Assembly: GCA_002118135.1 (NCBI GenBank)
Contig: BDIU01000360.1
Coordinates: 1-64,000, forward strand
Direction: 5' to 3'
Length of the DNA: 64,000 nucleotides
DNA from: Trebouxia sp. TZW2008
Lineage: Eukaryota > Chlorophyta > Trebouxiophyceae > Trebouxiales > Trebouxiaceae
A program made the position numbers and the translations under genes. The notes below the pieces were generated by a model. That model was not told the origin of the DNA. It did not search any database and was given only the letters and a program-made list of their open reading frames with translations. Positions 54,386 through 64,000 of the stretch are shown here, one piece after another; positions within the stretch are counted from its first letter, which is position 1, and every line of letters begins with the position of its first letter.

Positions 54386-57300
54386 TCAGTAGGTGTCATC
54401 GTTGTGTTCATTGTTGCTGTTGTCATTATCTATCTCTGCACTGCTATGGATGTCACGGCCATCACTGTCATCGTTACTACATTCATACTCCAAGCTTTGT
54501 AACCGCATCACCTTCATGCCTTCTTCTCTCAGGAACTCAGCCTGTCCAAGATACCGCCGGGGATCATCATCATCTTCTTCATCGTACGAGTCGTCATCTA
54601 TGAACCGCTCATCTTCGTCTTCACCTTCCAACACTGTGGCTGCCTCTGGGCCTTCAGGAATCTCAAATCCGTCTTCAAGATCGCCATTTTCTAAGACGTC
54701 CCCTGAGCGCTCTTCTGAGTCGAACCGGTCACTGGCATCAATGTCACCAGCTGCAAGGTTCATGCATGATGGTCAGCCACTGTTGTTGCAATGAACACAA
54801 TCTGCCGGAGTGCAGAAGGTGCAGAGCCGTCTTCGAGATCAGTGTTTTCTCAGACGTTCCCTGAGCGTCCCTCTGAGTCATACCAAGCATTGCCATCAAT
54901 GTCACTAGCTGCATAAGTCACACATGATGTCAGGAAGACCTGGTTCAAGTCAGGACAACAAACGTCTTTTAGCGTACGTGACTGCACATATAGCTTAAAT
55001 GCAACTACAAGCTCACCAAGATCTCTGAGCTGTCTACAAGATACAAGACGTATCCTGAGCGTTCCTGTGAGTCAAATCGGTCATTCTCATTGACGTCACC
55101 AGCTGCGAGGCACATGCATGATAGTCAGCCGCTTTTGTTGCAATCTGGACACAACTGTCAGAAAGCTGATGACTGCGCTGTGAGTACAGATACAGAAGGC
55201 TCAAAGCCGTTTCAAAATTGCTGGTCTTCAAGACGTCCCCTGAGCATTCCTTTGAATCAGAGCGGTCATTGTTTTCAATGTCACCAGCTGCGACGCACAT
55301 GTACGATAGTCAGCTGCTTTTGTTACAATCTGGACACAGACTGCCAGAAAGCTGATAACCACGCTGTCAGCACAAACACAAGCTGCAAAGAAGGTTCAAA
55401 TCCGTCTTCAAGATTGCAGTTTTCTAAGACATCCCCTGCGCGTTCCTCTGAGTCAGAGCAGTTATTGTCATCCATGTCACCAGCTGCAGGGCGCGCATGT
55501 GAGTCAGCTGACATGCAGTGTTTGATGCACAAGGCGCACACGATGACAAGCACTTGCATGCTGCTGGTAGTCAAAGCATGTTTCTAGACTATGCAAACTT
55601 GCGATTGAGCAGGATCTGTTGCGCAAGCAGCATATGTCAGTCACTCACGTGCAGCTGGCAACCTGACATCGCTTTGGCTGTCAGCATCAAAGCCCTCGTC
55701 AAAGCCAATGTCATCATCCAAGTCGTCCTTAAGCGAGCTAGCTGGGACTGGGCCAATGTCACTCAGATCTTCACCGCCAATAGACTGCCTGCTTCTCTGC
55801 CGCCTTCGCTTAGCAGCGCCCTGCACACACACCCAGACAGATGTGTCAGCACACACTGCAACATCATCACTCCAGTCGTCCATCAGCAAGTTAGCTGGGA
55901 CTGGACCAACGTCACTACGATCTTCACCGCCAATAGACTGCCTGCTTCTCTGCCGCCTTCGCTTGGCTGCACGCTGCACACACACTTAGACAGATAAGTC
56001 AAGAGCAAACTTTCACCTGCGCGTGACTGCACCCTCTGCACACACTCAGACAGATGAGACAAGCCCTTCACCGCCAATAGACTGTCTGCTTCTCTGCTGC
56101 GTTTGCTTGACTGCGCCCTGCACACCTACTCAGACAAATGAGTCACATCCAATGGACAAAGTGCTTGCTTAAGGCATCGCTGAAGTTCAAAATGAATTTG
56201 TCACCAGTGACTTTGCTTATTACTGTGTCTCATTGTCATGCAAGATACATATAAGTAGCTCAAGGGCAGCATGAGTGACAATACCAGATGGGGCAGCAAT
56301 AACACGACTGGCGGTGTGCTACTTTGCAATGTCAAGCATGATACCAATTTGCAGGTGAAGTGCAGCAGAATAACCAAGAACAGTTGCGGCAAACGACTGA
56401 CTGAGTACTGTCTTGCGAAGTCATCTTATATGAGCTCAGTGCCAGTGCAGCAGAAATACCAAGAACAGTTGGGGCAGACGACTCACTGAGTATTGTCTTG
56501 CGAGATCATCTTGTATGAGCTCATTGCCAGGAATCCCTTGATCCTCAAGCATCTCATCAGTGTCATCATTGTTGCCAAAATTGGCTTCAGTGATGTCCCC
56601 ATCAGCATTCTGCAACAAAGAGACAACATTTTGTTAGTGTCTACGTCATTGCCAGAATTGGCTGCAGTGATGTCGCCATCCGCACTCTGCAGCGAAAAGC
56701 TAATATATCATTGTGTCAAACAGCTGATGTCAAATGCTGGGTTGTAAAGCATCTCATCAGTGTCATCATTGTTGCCAAAGTTGGCTTCAGTGATGTCACC
56801 ATCAGCATTCTGCAGCTGACAAAAGTCACAGCTGATGTCAAAAGCTGAAATGCACAGCACACTAATGCAGCAAGATGTCATAAACTCATGCTCCACCTTA
56901 GAATGCAAGGACAATGCTGCATTGCATGCAAAACAGTTCTTGCAGTCAGAACCTCTGACAAACATGCTTTTGCTGAGACACATGAGCACCATTGCATTGC
57001 AGACAGACACAGTCATTAGCAATGGGGCCTCAGGGCCAAATTCAGCCCCTGACCAGCATTGACAATGTTGCATTGGTTGCAAAATTGTGGCAATGATCGT
57101 GCTTAGGTACAAATGCAGGCGATGCGACAATTAGTGTGACGTTATCCTGAACCTCAGCCTCTGCCCATTGCTTGCAGTGGTCTTCACCACGATCAATCAC
57201 ACTTATGCTTGGAACACAACGCACAAGCTCTGCTGCATTGGGTACAAACAGGAGTGATGACTGAGTGGCAAGACCAGATACAGACTCTGATTTCCAATGT

Positions 57301-60300
57301 GGTCAATGTTGCATTGCATGCAATTCTGTGGCCCAGAGTGATCTTCAATGTTGCATTGCATGCAAAGCTGTGACACTGAGTGATCTTCAGGACAACACAG
57401 GGATCCAATGACGGTTGCAACGTTACCCTGCTTAGGCGCGGCTTCTATCCATCACCAAGATCATGCCATCTGCCAAGTGCATCAAAAGCGCTGCATTGCA
57501 TGCATGCAAGTTTTCAATGCTGAAGGCTGCATCTCAGCATCAAATGCAGGGGCATCATTCTGGTTGTGGCCCTACCCTGCTGAGATGTGACCTCTGTTCA
57601 TCATTAAGATCATGCCATTTGCCAAATGCATCAATAGTGCTGCATTGCATGCACCAAACTCAGTGACACTGGTGATTGCATTAGAGCATCAAACTTAGGT
57701 GCAGCATGTCAAATGACACACACCCTGCTCAGGCGTGGCCTCTGTTCATCATCTAAATCATAGCCAGGTTCCGGCTCTTGGGTTTCAGTGAGCAAGCCGT
57801 CCATGGTTTCAAACTCGGCATCTGCATCATCATCACTGTCTGGACTAGAAACAAAGGCTGGCCGCTTGTCTCCCCGCCTGCATCAACAAAGCCCGTGACA
57901 TCAGTAAGCATGAGTGTCAGCTCTTCACACTTCATGAAATTAGGCAAGCTCTGGGAGGAAGTAGCCAGGTTCTCCTGGGTTTCAGTGAGCAAGCTGTCCA
58001 TGGTGTTCAAATTCAGCATCTGCATCATCATCACTGTCTGGACTGGAAACAAAGACTGGCCGCTTATCTCCCTGCCTGCAGCAATCAGCGAGAAGGTTGA
58101 CTCAATGAAAATAAATGAGCATGATCTGATGTTGCATGTTGCTTTATGTCAAGCGTCTCACATGAGGATATGACAGGGGTAACATTGGGGACAGCATACA
58201 AGAGGCATGCAAACATGAAAGCGTAGTGCATACATAACTAACACCTTCTTCTCCAACCTGGGATACTTGCCTGTGCCTAGCAACCACATCTTAATCCCTG
58301 TGATGGGGTCAAGACTGTGATAACCCCAGTCAGTCTCAGAAGACTACAGCTGCAAATTGACAGGAGCATTGCAAGAGGAAGACACAGATCAGCTACGTTG
58401 CATATGTCTTCTTCTTAAACAAGGGAGTACTTGCCTTTGCTGAGCAACCACGTCTTCATCCCTATCGATTGGGTTGTAACCTCTGCGATCTCTGCCACTC
58501 ATTGAAGACAGACCAGGCACGTCATGACCCCCTTGCACAATTGGTCCTTCTTCTTCCATATCCCTGAAGTCTGCTTCTTCCTGTGTTGCTGGCCGCCTGC
58601 ACCATTGACCAAGTGTTGTCAGTTGTCCACTGGTTGGTGGAGAAAGATGTGATTGTGATTGTCCAAGTTTGTAGACAAGCCTGGCTGGATGTTGCTTCCA
58701 AAGAAGCATGCAATGTCATGTGCCACAAACTGCAACGAACTATGGTTTGACAGTGTTTTCAGGAGACGTAGTTTCAGGCATTCACGCTATCACAGCTTAC
58801 CTATTGGAGTTGTGATTGCCCTACGCACACATACCTAGGACTGCTACTCTTGGCCTGTCCATCGTTCATGAATTGCTCCAAAACCTCAGGTCTGCCCCCT
58901 GGGTCATGTTTTGCTTTGCCTTGTCAAACCTTTGTCTGGCTTGACAGCAAATGTAAGCAGCCTTATGCACTGTCGCGCAAGTAGCTTCTCTCACACTCAC
59001 TTGCTGGGTAAAGTAACGGTCCTAAGATCGCTGGTCTTTAACCTGATGCAATGTCATGCATTTGGCATTACCTGTTGGTATTAATGATTGTTTGACATGC
59101 TTCACATGGAATGGTCAGATGTTCTTTGGCTTGACAGCACTTCCAGCCAATGCAACTGCTCTTTGACAAATTCACCTGTTGGGGTTGATGATTGTCCTAG
59201 GACCACTGCTCTTGGTCTGTGCATTGTTCATGGGTTGCTCAAAAACCTCAGGTCTGCCTGTTAGATCATAGGGCGCGACCCGCGCTTGCCTAGGTCCCTC
59301 CATCATTTCCTTGCCTAGCAATGGCTGCAGTTGTGATAGGTCTTCTCCTTCTGAGTAAGCAATCAGGTTGGAAACCATCTGGGCTTTGGTGCGGTGGGAT
59401 TTAGGTAGGCCTAGCTCTCCACACTTGACTGCAAGCTCCCGCTGCATGGCAATACAACTATGTTAGAATTGGTATCAATACTGCCCCGACAGTTGCTGCA
59501 GTCATATAATGGGTCCTCTTCTCCTGAGTGGGCAATGAGATTTGAAACAATCTGGGCTTTGGTGTGGTGTAAATCAGGCAGGCCTAGGTCTTCACGTTTG
59601 ACTGAAAGCTCCTGCCGGCATGGCAGTACAACAGTGTTAGAAGTGGGACCAACATTGCCCCGGCAGTGACTGCAACGTGTGATGGGTCTTTGGCTTTGCA
59701 GTAGGCAATCAGGTTGGAAACCATCTGGGCTTTGACGTGGTGGGAATCAGGCAGGCCTGGCTATCCACACTTGATTGCAAGCTCCCGCTGCACGGCAATG
59801 CAACAGTGTTACAAGTTGCAACAGCATTGCCCCAACAGTGGCTGCAGCTGTGATGGGTCTTCTGCCTTAATAGGCAATCAGGTTGGAAACCGTCTCGGCT
59901 TTGATGCGGTGAGACTTGCGTAGGCCTAGCGCAGCACACTTGACTGAAAGCTCCCGCTGCATGGCAATACAACAGTGTTAGAAGCAAGATCACTATTGCT
60001 CCGACAGTGACTGCAACTTTGTTGGGTCTTCTGCCTGAGTAGGCAATGAGGTTTGATACCATCTATGTTTGACGCAGTGTTCTTGGGGCCTAGCTTGTCA
60101 TCTTGATTGCCAGTGCTCGCTGCACATAAAGCCAATGACAAGACAAGTTGTGACAGGTGTTGCAGGTGGTTTGTTTTTGAGGTGCATATGCTCTGTTGCC
60201 AGCAACTCATTCACTTCTCAGCAAAACTGCACATGCTTGCTGTTGGCAGAAAACCCGTGCTTGTCAACGCCTTCAGGAATTGAAGCTCTGTACAAGTGAC

Positions 60301-63300
60301 TTTTCTTTGTAACAACGGCTTTGATTGCCAAGAAAAGTGGTCTTACACCAAATTTTTGTTGACGAGAGGTGCCATTGCAGTGAGCATGCACTGATTTCCA
60401 ATTGCTTGTCCTTACGTTGAGAATGACCTCACCACCAGTGTCCTAACAACGAGAAGTTTTTGTAAACGGCAAAGGCACCTTGCTAAGGGTCATGAGGGCA
60501 TCATGATCAATGTAGATAGCAGAAATACCTTTCCCATGTTCATCAGCGCATCGTAGTCATAGCGGTCTCTGGGTTGAGGGCCATAGCCCGCCCGCCTTGC
60601 CTCTTCATCTTCCCTCTGCATGCGCTCAGCAGCGGTGTTTCTCCCATGGCCCTGCCCCTGGACATAAACATTGGCTAGGTCGTGCAACACCTCACCAGGA
60701 CCATTTCCTGCTTGAGCACCGCCTGCACATCACATGAAAAAAGCAGTGATGGGTCAAGGGTTTCAGATGTTAGGGTTCTGGGCAGAGCTGTCTCTTCAGA
60801 GCACCCCAGAACAAACACATTAGCTGGATTGTAATCCAGTTCCTGATTAAGCAGCCTGCACAGCATAACAAGGTGATTTTGACTTGAGGGTTTCAGTATT
60901 AGGGTTTGGGGCAGAGCTCTGGCAGGAACAGCCCTGCCTTTTTTAATTTTAATAAGATCAGGCTCCCATGGTGTCAGAACTTGAGGGAGGCCAGGGCAAC
61001 ATGAAGCAGGGCAGGTGGACCGGGATGATCCAAGGCTGGCGCTGTGCAACAGATTGATTTATCGATGTGGCACCCGTGCCCGCGCAAAAGCAGGGTAGGT
61101 ATCAGATCTGCCTCACCCTGTCCCTGTAGGCCACACAGCAGGCTTATTTCATGACCTAAAGGTGTACAGACATTGTGGCCAGCACCGCAACTGCAGATCA
61201 ACCCAGGATGGACCCATACCTACTTAACTCATTGTCGGCCCAAATGAGATGCGCCTATAATATGCTTAAAGCAAGGGATTGTGCAGTTGGCTGAGCACAG
61301 TCACAAGGCAAGACCAGGTTGGCATGGAGGTTGTCCAAGGTGACACCAGACATACGAGTCACCATAGGTTGTGCTGACTGCAGAACCGCAACCACTGATG
61401 ACTGTACTGACAACCGCTGCTGATAGAAGCAAGAAAATGGATGCAGACCATGCATTGCATTTCGTTACGCTGCCCTGGCACCGCAACGCAGTGTTGATGC
61501 TGCTCTGCGTTTTCAGTGCAATGGCTCACCTAGTCGTGCCATTTCAATGACTTTCTCCACCATTTGATATTTGGTTTTGCCTGACTGGGACCAAGACTTG
61601 ATCCTGCCAGAACGCTTGGCAACTTGCAACCATTCATCTAACTCATCCTGCAAATACACCAAAAGCCAATCAGAGAACTATTTGGGCATCATTTGATGCG
61701 CAATTTTGTCTGACCGGGGTCAGAGTTTGGTTTTGCCTGCACATTTGGCACCTTGAACCCATCACCCATTTCTGCATCAAAACACACGTTCAATGGATGA
61801 ATTCAAAAGAAGAGAAAGCATTGCCATGTGAAGAAGAAATGTAGACAAACAGAAAGAAGAGAGTCAAAGCAAAAACATTGGGCTTGTGCCAACCTGCAGG
61901 CAGACTTTGTGCCTTTGTACAAACAATGAGTGTAAGGCAGCAGCACTGTTCAGTTTGGGAAGAGACTGACAGCAACATCACCTGCATGTGTGGCAATAGC
62001 AATTTTCATCAGCTTCTCCCCACAGAGGCGTTTGTTTTGTTTTATGATGGCATACACTTTTCTCTTTTTTTGTGTTTTTGACAGCAGACATGCAGTCACT
62101 CATACTTGAGCTACTCTTGTCAGAGACGGCAGCTTGAAGCAAGTGTGTTCAATGGTCTTCTATTTCTGCGTGTTGCAGAGATCTTGTGACCAGAAGACCA
62201 TCATCGTTGCTGCCTGATGCAGTCAAGCTTGTGACTTCTTTCTGATTCTTGCAATCTTTTGGCTCTTTTTCAAAACGACATAGACTTGTCTTTCGCAGTA
62301 CTGTTGACAGCAACCCCGCATTGATTGGGGTTTGTGCTACCTTTGTGAGAGCTGCCAGCTTGAAGCGGGTGGTGTTCATGTCTAAGGTGCCATCATCAAA
62401 TTCGGCCGCTTCTAGGATTCTTGTGACCAGGAGACCGTCATCCTCGCCTGCTTCAGTCAAGCTTGTGTCTTCTTTTTGGGCTTCTTCGTCTCTCATAGCT
62501 GACACAGAACTTGCAACTTCAGCAGCAGTGACGGCAGCTGCAACAGAGACACACGAGTCAAGCTGTCACTAAAACGCAGTGCATAACAGCGTGACAGCAG
62601 CATCATTGCTGCTGCAGTAAAGCTTGTGTGATCTTTTTGACCTTCATCGCCTCTCATAGATGATGCAGAACTTGCAGCTTAAGCATCGTGACAGCAGCTG
62701 CAACAGGCAACCCCTGAGCAAAGGCTTGAGTCAGAAGCATGGCTCAGCGCAACAAGATACGGCAACAGTGTTCTTCTTCAAGAGCAACAAGATCAGCTAT
62801 ACTGTGTTGCAAGACACAACATTGATGGCAGGCAACATCAGTAGACGTCAGTTGCAGCATTGACTTGAAGTGTATCACTAGAAAATGCATTGTGACTGTG
62901 TTGCAGAAAGGGTTTCCTTTCCACAAACAACATGTTATAAAAGTGAAGATCCAAAACGGTGTAACATATCACAAAAGTCACAGCTGAAGCAAGCATTTTT
63001 ACATAACTAATGTTTTTCAGCAAAAATCACTAGCAATCAGCAGATGAAGGCAATGAGCAACTCATGCCTAATAGGAGCCTAAACCCCATGTGCCTTGACA
63101 GCTGGTGGTTTGCAAACCTTCCAATTCCTGAGCTTGCATCAGACTCACAAGTCATCCATCATCCTTTACACAGCGACCACATGAGTGTCTGTGCAAACTG
63201 ACTTGTATGCTGTTCACACGTTGTCCATACACATGGACCTGGCATTGACAGTTGGCAGATCACTGACCTTCAAGTTCTCGGGCACGAATCAGGCTCACAA

Positions 63301-63570
63301 GATCATCCTTAGAATAGCTGTCAGACACCATGCCTAACTCTCGCGCTCTGGCCTCCAGCTCGTTCTGCACAATCACATGATGCCCTCAATGCTTGCTAGG
63401 GCAATGGTCTGTGGTGACAGGTAAACAGGCTGGATTAGATGTGTACCTCAGTGTAGGCTTGCAACTGCTCTACAGAGCTCACATGGTCAGCCGGTTCCCA
63501 ACTGGATGTTTGATGCATCAGATCCAAAACGGATGGGCTTATTTCAACAGGTGCAGGATAGCAACATTGT
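54386..63570 (-). CDS. Large acidic protein with two SAP-like domains, at least 11 exons
   Basis: Exons 63447-63570, 63268-63364, 62341-62537, 61530-61647, 60529-60722, 59176-59441, 58435-58596, 57724-57877, 56487-56609, 55649-55820 and 54386-54750 keep phase throughout and give about 656 residues. The 5' end is outside the window or unresolved. SAP-type helix-turn-helix segments are LEARARELGMVSDSYSKDDL and LAVKCGELGLPKSHRTKAQM. SAP domains bind DNA or RNA in chromatin and plastid nucleoid proteins. Between them lie a helical segment (DELDEWLQVAKRSGRIKSW) and a charged stretch. The C-terminal 300 residues are very acidic (FETMDGLLTE, DDLDDDIGFDEGF, DDSYDEEDDDDPRRY), with one basic cluster (AAKRRRQRSRQS) resembling a nuclear signal. 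The family is not identified; a nucleoid or chromatin role is inference. The intron after 58435 has a GC donor. Fossil exon copies occupy nearly every intron. Confidence 0.72.
54815..55490 (-). repeat. Four fossil copies of the SAP-gene last exon (5' part)
   Basis: Copies around 54820-54910, 55040-55110, 55210-55290 and 55395-55490 repeat AGCTGGTGACAT.GA...TC(A)GA.GAACGC.CAGGG-like sequence (protein AGDMDDNNCSDSEERAGDVLEN in the last). The functional exon at 54386-54750 is the only one reaching the acidic tail and stop. Confidence 0.85.
55845..56115 (-). repeat. Two extra copies of the basic-cluster exon
   Basis: The exon at 55649-55820 has a copy at about 55850-55965 that is identical over 46 bases (55766-55811 versus 55919-55964) and open in frame through AAKRRRQRSRQSIGG. 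A more decayed copy lies at about 56040-56115. Spacing is about 153 and 147 bases. Confidence 0.88.
56340..56825 (-). repeat. Fossil copies around the NADGDITEANF exon
   Basis: Copies at about 56640-56695 and 56750-56815 repeat CTGCAGAATGCTGATGG and ACTGAAGCCAA-like sequence of exon 56487-56609. A copy of its 3' end (TGAGTCGTTTGCCGCAACTG) lies at about 56360-56430. Confidence 0.82.
57050..57700. repeat. ATTGCATGCAA-rich repeats and exon-end fossils
   Basis: TGTTGCATTGCATGCAA-like runs recur near 57070, 57310, 57350, 57490 and 57645. Copies of the end of exon 57724-57877 (CTCTGTTCATCATCTAAATC on +) occur near 57445 and 57593. A minus-strand open stretch at 57100-57240 (EDHCKQWAEAEVQDNVTL) looks coding but does not fit the phase of the neighbouring exons. 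Confidence 0.5.
57955..58085 (-). repeat. Near-complete extra copy of exon 57724-57877
   Basis: This copy keeps the acceptor CTGCAG/GCAGGGAGATAAGCGGCC and most codons (PDSDDDADAEF) but has a one-base insertion after GAATTTGAA and loses the 3' end. Confidence 0.82.
58230..58335 (-). repeat. Fossil of exon 58435-58596 (3' part)
   Basis: A decayed copy of GGTTACAACCCAATCGATAG...GTGGTTGCTCAG ending in a GCAAGT-like donor lies about 170 bases downstream, so the GC donor is present in the copy too. Confidence 0.7.
58800..59160 (-). repeat. Two or three fossils of the 3' part of the second SAP exon
   Basis: Copies near 58815-58915, 58990-59060 and perhaps 59070-59165 repeat the GACCTGAGG...AGCAGT.(G)TCCTAGGACAAT region of exon 59176-59441 with its donor side. 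Confidence 0.75.
59500..60130 (-). repeat. Four fossils of the 5' part of the second SAP exon
   Basis: Upstream of exon 59176-59441, copies start near 59616, 59787, 59956 and 60120, at steps of 175, 171, 169 and 164 bases. Each repeats the acceptor, CGGGAGCTT-CA-TCAAGTGTGGA and GATGGTTTCCAACCTGATTGC in part. All lack the downstream portion of the exon. Confidence 0.88.
60725..61200 (-). repeat. Three fossils of exon 60529-60722
   Basis: Copies at about 60740-60860, 60885-61010 and 61080-61200 show degraded versions of the GCTCAAGCAGGAA...AATGTTTATGTCCAGGGGCA region, with stops and indels. Confidence 0.6.
61690..61775 (-). repeat. Fossil of exon 61530-61647
   Basis: The segment reading (minus) GAT.GGTTCAAG.TGCCAA..GT...GGCAAAACCAAA resembles the DEWLQVAKRSG...SGKTK exon and lies about 120 bases upstream. 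Confidence 0.7.
62145..62255 (-). repeat. Downstream fossil of exon 62341-62537
   Basis: It repeats GAAGTCACAAGCTTGACTG.A.CAGGCA and GATGATGGTCTTCTGGTCACAAGA (protein VTSLTASGSNDDGLLVTR) about 200-250 bases past the functional exon. Confidence 0.82.
62590..62715 (-). repeat. Upstream fossil of exon 62341-62537
   Basis: It repeats the acceptor GTTGCAG/CTGC and TTGCAAGTTCTG...ATGAGAG-CGA regions, with a stop and deletions, about 165 bases upstream. Confidence 0.75.
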
Positions 63571-63629
63571 CTACAAGCATGCCATGTTGACACAGGTAAA
63601 CACGCTGAGATAGCCTTGTGCAAGAGAAG

Positions 63630-63735
63630 GCAGGTCAGGGCAGGGCAGGGCACGGCATCAAGGCATGGCACTAGGGCGGGGCACTAGCGGTTTTCACAGC
63701 ACAGCGCACTAGGGCAGGGCAGGGCAGGGCACTTC
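63630..63735. repeat. GGGCA/CAGGG short tandem repeat
   Basis: Runs of GGGCAGGGCAGGGCA and the related GGCACTAGGGCGGGGCACTAG form a G-rich low-complexity stretch. Confidence 0.8.
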
Positions 63736-63779
63736 TCAAGGACACTAAGGCATGCTTGACTGGCCGTGGTTGTACACAT

Positions 63780-63910
63780 AGAGGCAAGGTGTGTACCTCA
63801 CTGCAGGGCTTGCAACGGCTCTACAGTGCTGAGTCTATCGGCCAATTCCTAAATGAATGTTGGGCTTGTCAGATCAGGCACAGACGACCCTGTCTCAACA
63901 GATACAGGAT
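63780..63910 (-). repeat. Fossil of exon 63447-63570
   Basis: From the donor side GAGGTACACACC to CTGTTGAGACAGGG it copies the exon at 63447-63570 with stops and indels, about 350 bases upstream. Confidence 0.75.
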
Positions 63911-64000
63911 AGCAACGTGGTCTATATGCATGTTGCATCACGCTGCTGACATCACACAGGCATTGTGGCATGTTGACTTGAGGATGCTGAAGTAGTTGTG

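Noticed and set aside
57100..57240. An extra exon (EDHCKQWAEAEVQDNVTL) of the SAP-domain gene
   Set aside because: It needs an incoming phase of 1, while the neighbouring exons join each other directly at phase 0. It may be a fossil or an alternative exon.
1..64000. tRNA, rRNA or snRNA genes
   Set aside because: No cloverleaf-like or rRNA-like sequence was recognised by eye. A tRNAscan or Infernal run would be needed to exclude them.

Overview
This is a eukaryotic nuclear window, most likely from a green alga (moderate confidence). Most genes are split by many short spliceosomal introns. One gene is a plastid-type, oxygen-dependent coproporphyrinogen oxidase relative with an N-terminal transit-like extension. 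A TGTAA motif of the green-algal poly(A) type lies downstream of the first gene. I see no rRNA, tRNA or CRISPR. All exon models below were assembled by eye from reading frame, splice sites, phase and family homology.

Layout. 1-383: 3' end of an unrecognised + gene. 0.6-5.4 kb: repeat-rich DNA with AT-rich palindromes, three copies of a segmental repeat and a 63-bp tandem array. 5.4-10 kb: an accessory island with a decayed coding stretch, an unknown two-exon gene, an intact tyrosine recombinase, a histone H2B-like gene broken by one nonsense codon and a small frameshifted ORF. 12.3-17.5 kb (-): a complete classical short-chain dehydrogenase (SDR). 18.3-21.9 kb (+): a BTB-BACK protein. 22.1-25.0 kb (+): a divergent coproporphyrinogen III oxidase. 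25.7-27.5 kb (+): an F-box/leucine-rich protein with a C-terminal membrane anchor. 28.8-39.6 kb (+): a glutathione-reductase-type enzyme in 12 exons. 40.4-41.3 kb (+): a small antibiotic-biosynthesis-monooxygenase-like protein. 42.5-45.9 kb (-): a second SDR with a one-base frameshift. 46.7-49.0 kb, 50.4-53.3 kb and 54.4-63.6 kb (-): two unrecognised proteins and a large acidic SAP-domain protein.

The outstanding feature is structural. In at least seven of these genes the introns are filled with decaying tandem copies of the neighbouring exon, at periods of about 100-185 bp. One intact, in-phase copy per array carries the protein. In glutathione reductase the last exon has about nine fossil copies upstream, and exon 8 has six upstream plus one downstream. 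In the SAP-domain gene almost every exon has 1-4 fossils. Intron growth here seems to proceed by local tandem duplication of exons. A second oddity is the frequency of GC-AG introns: nine of about 47 modelled, including all three in the BTB gene. Fossil copies also keep the GC donor.

The genes do not form an obvious pathway. They look like an ordinary stretch of algal metabolic and regulatory genes (redox, tetrapyrrole, SDRs, ubiquitin-ligase adaptors) next to a small mobile or virus-like island.
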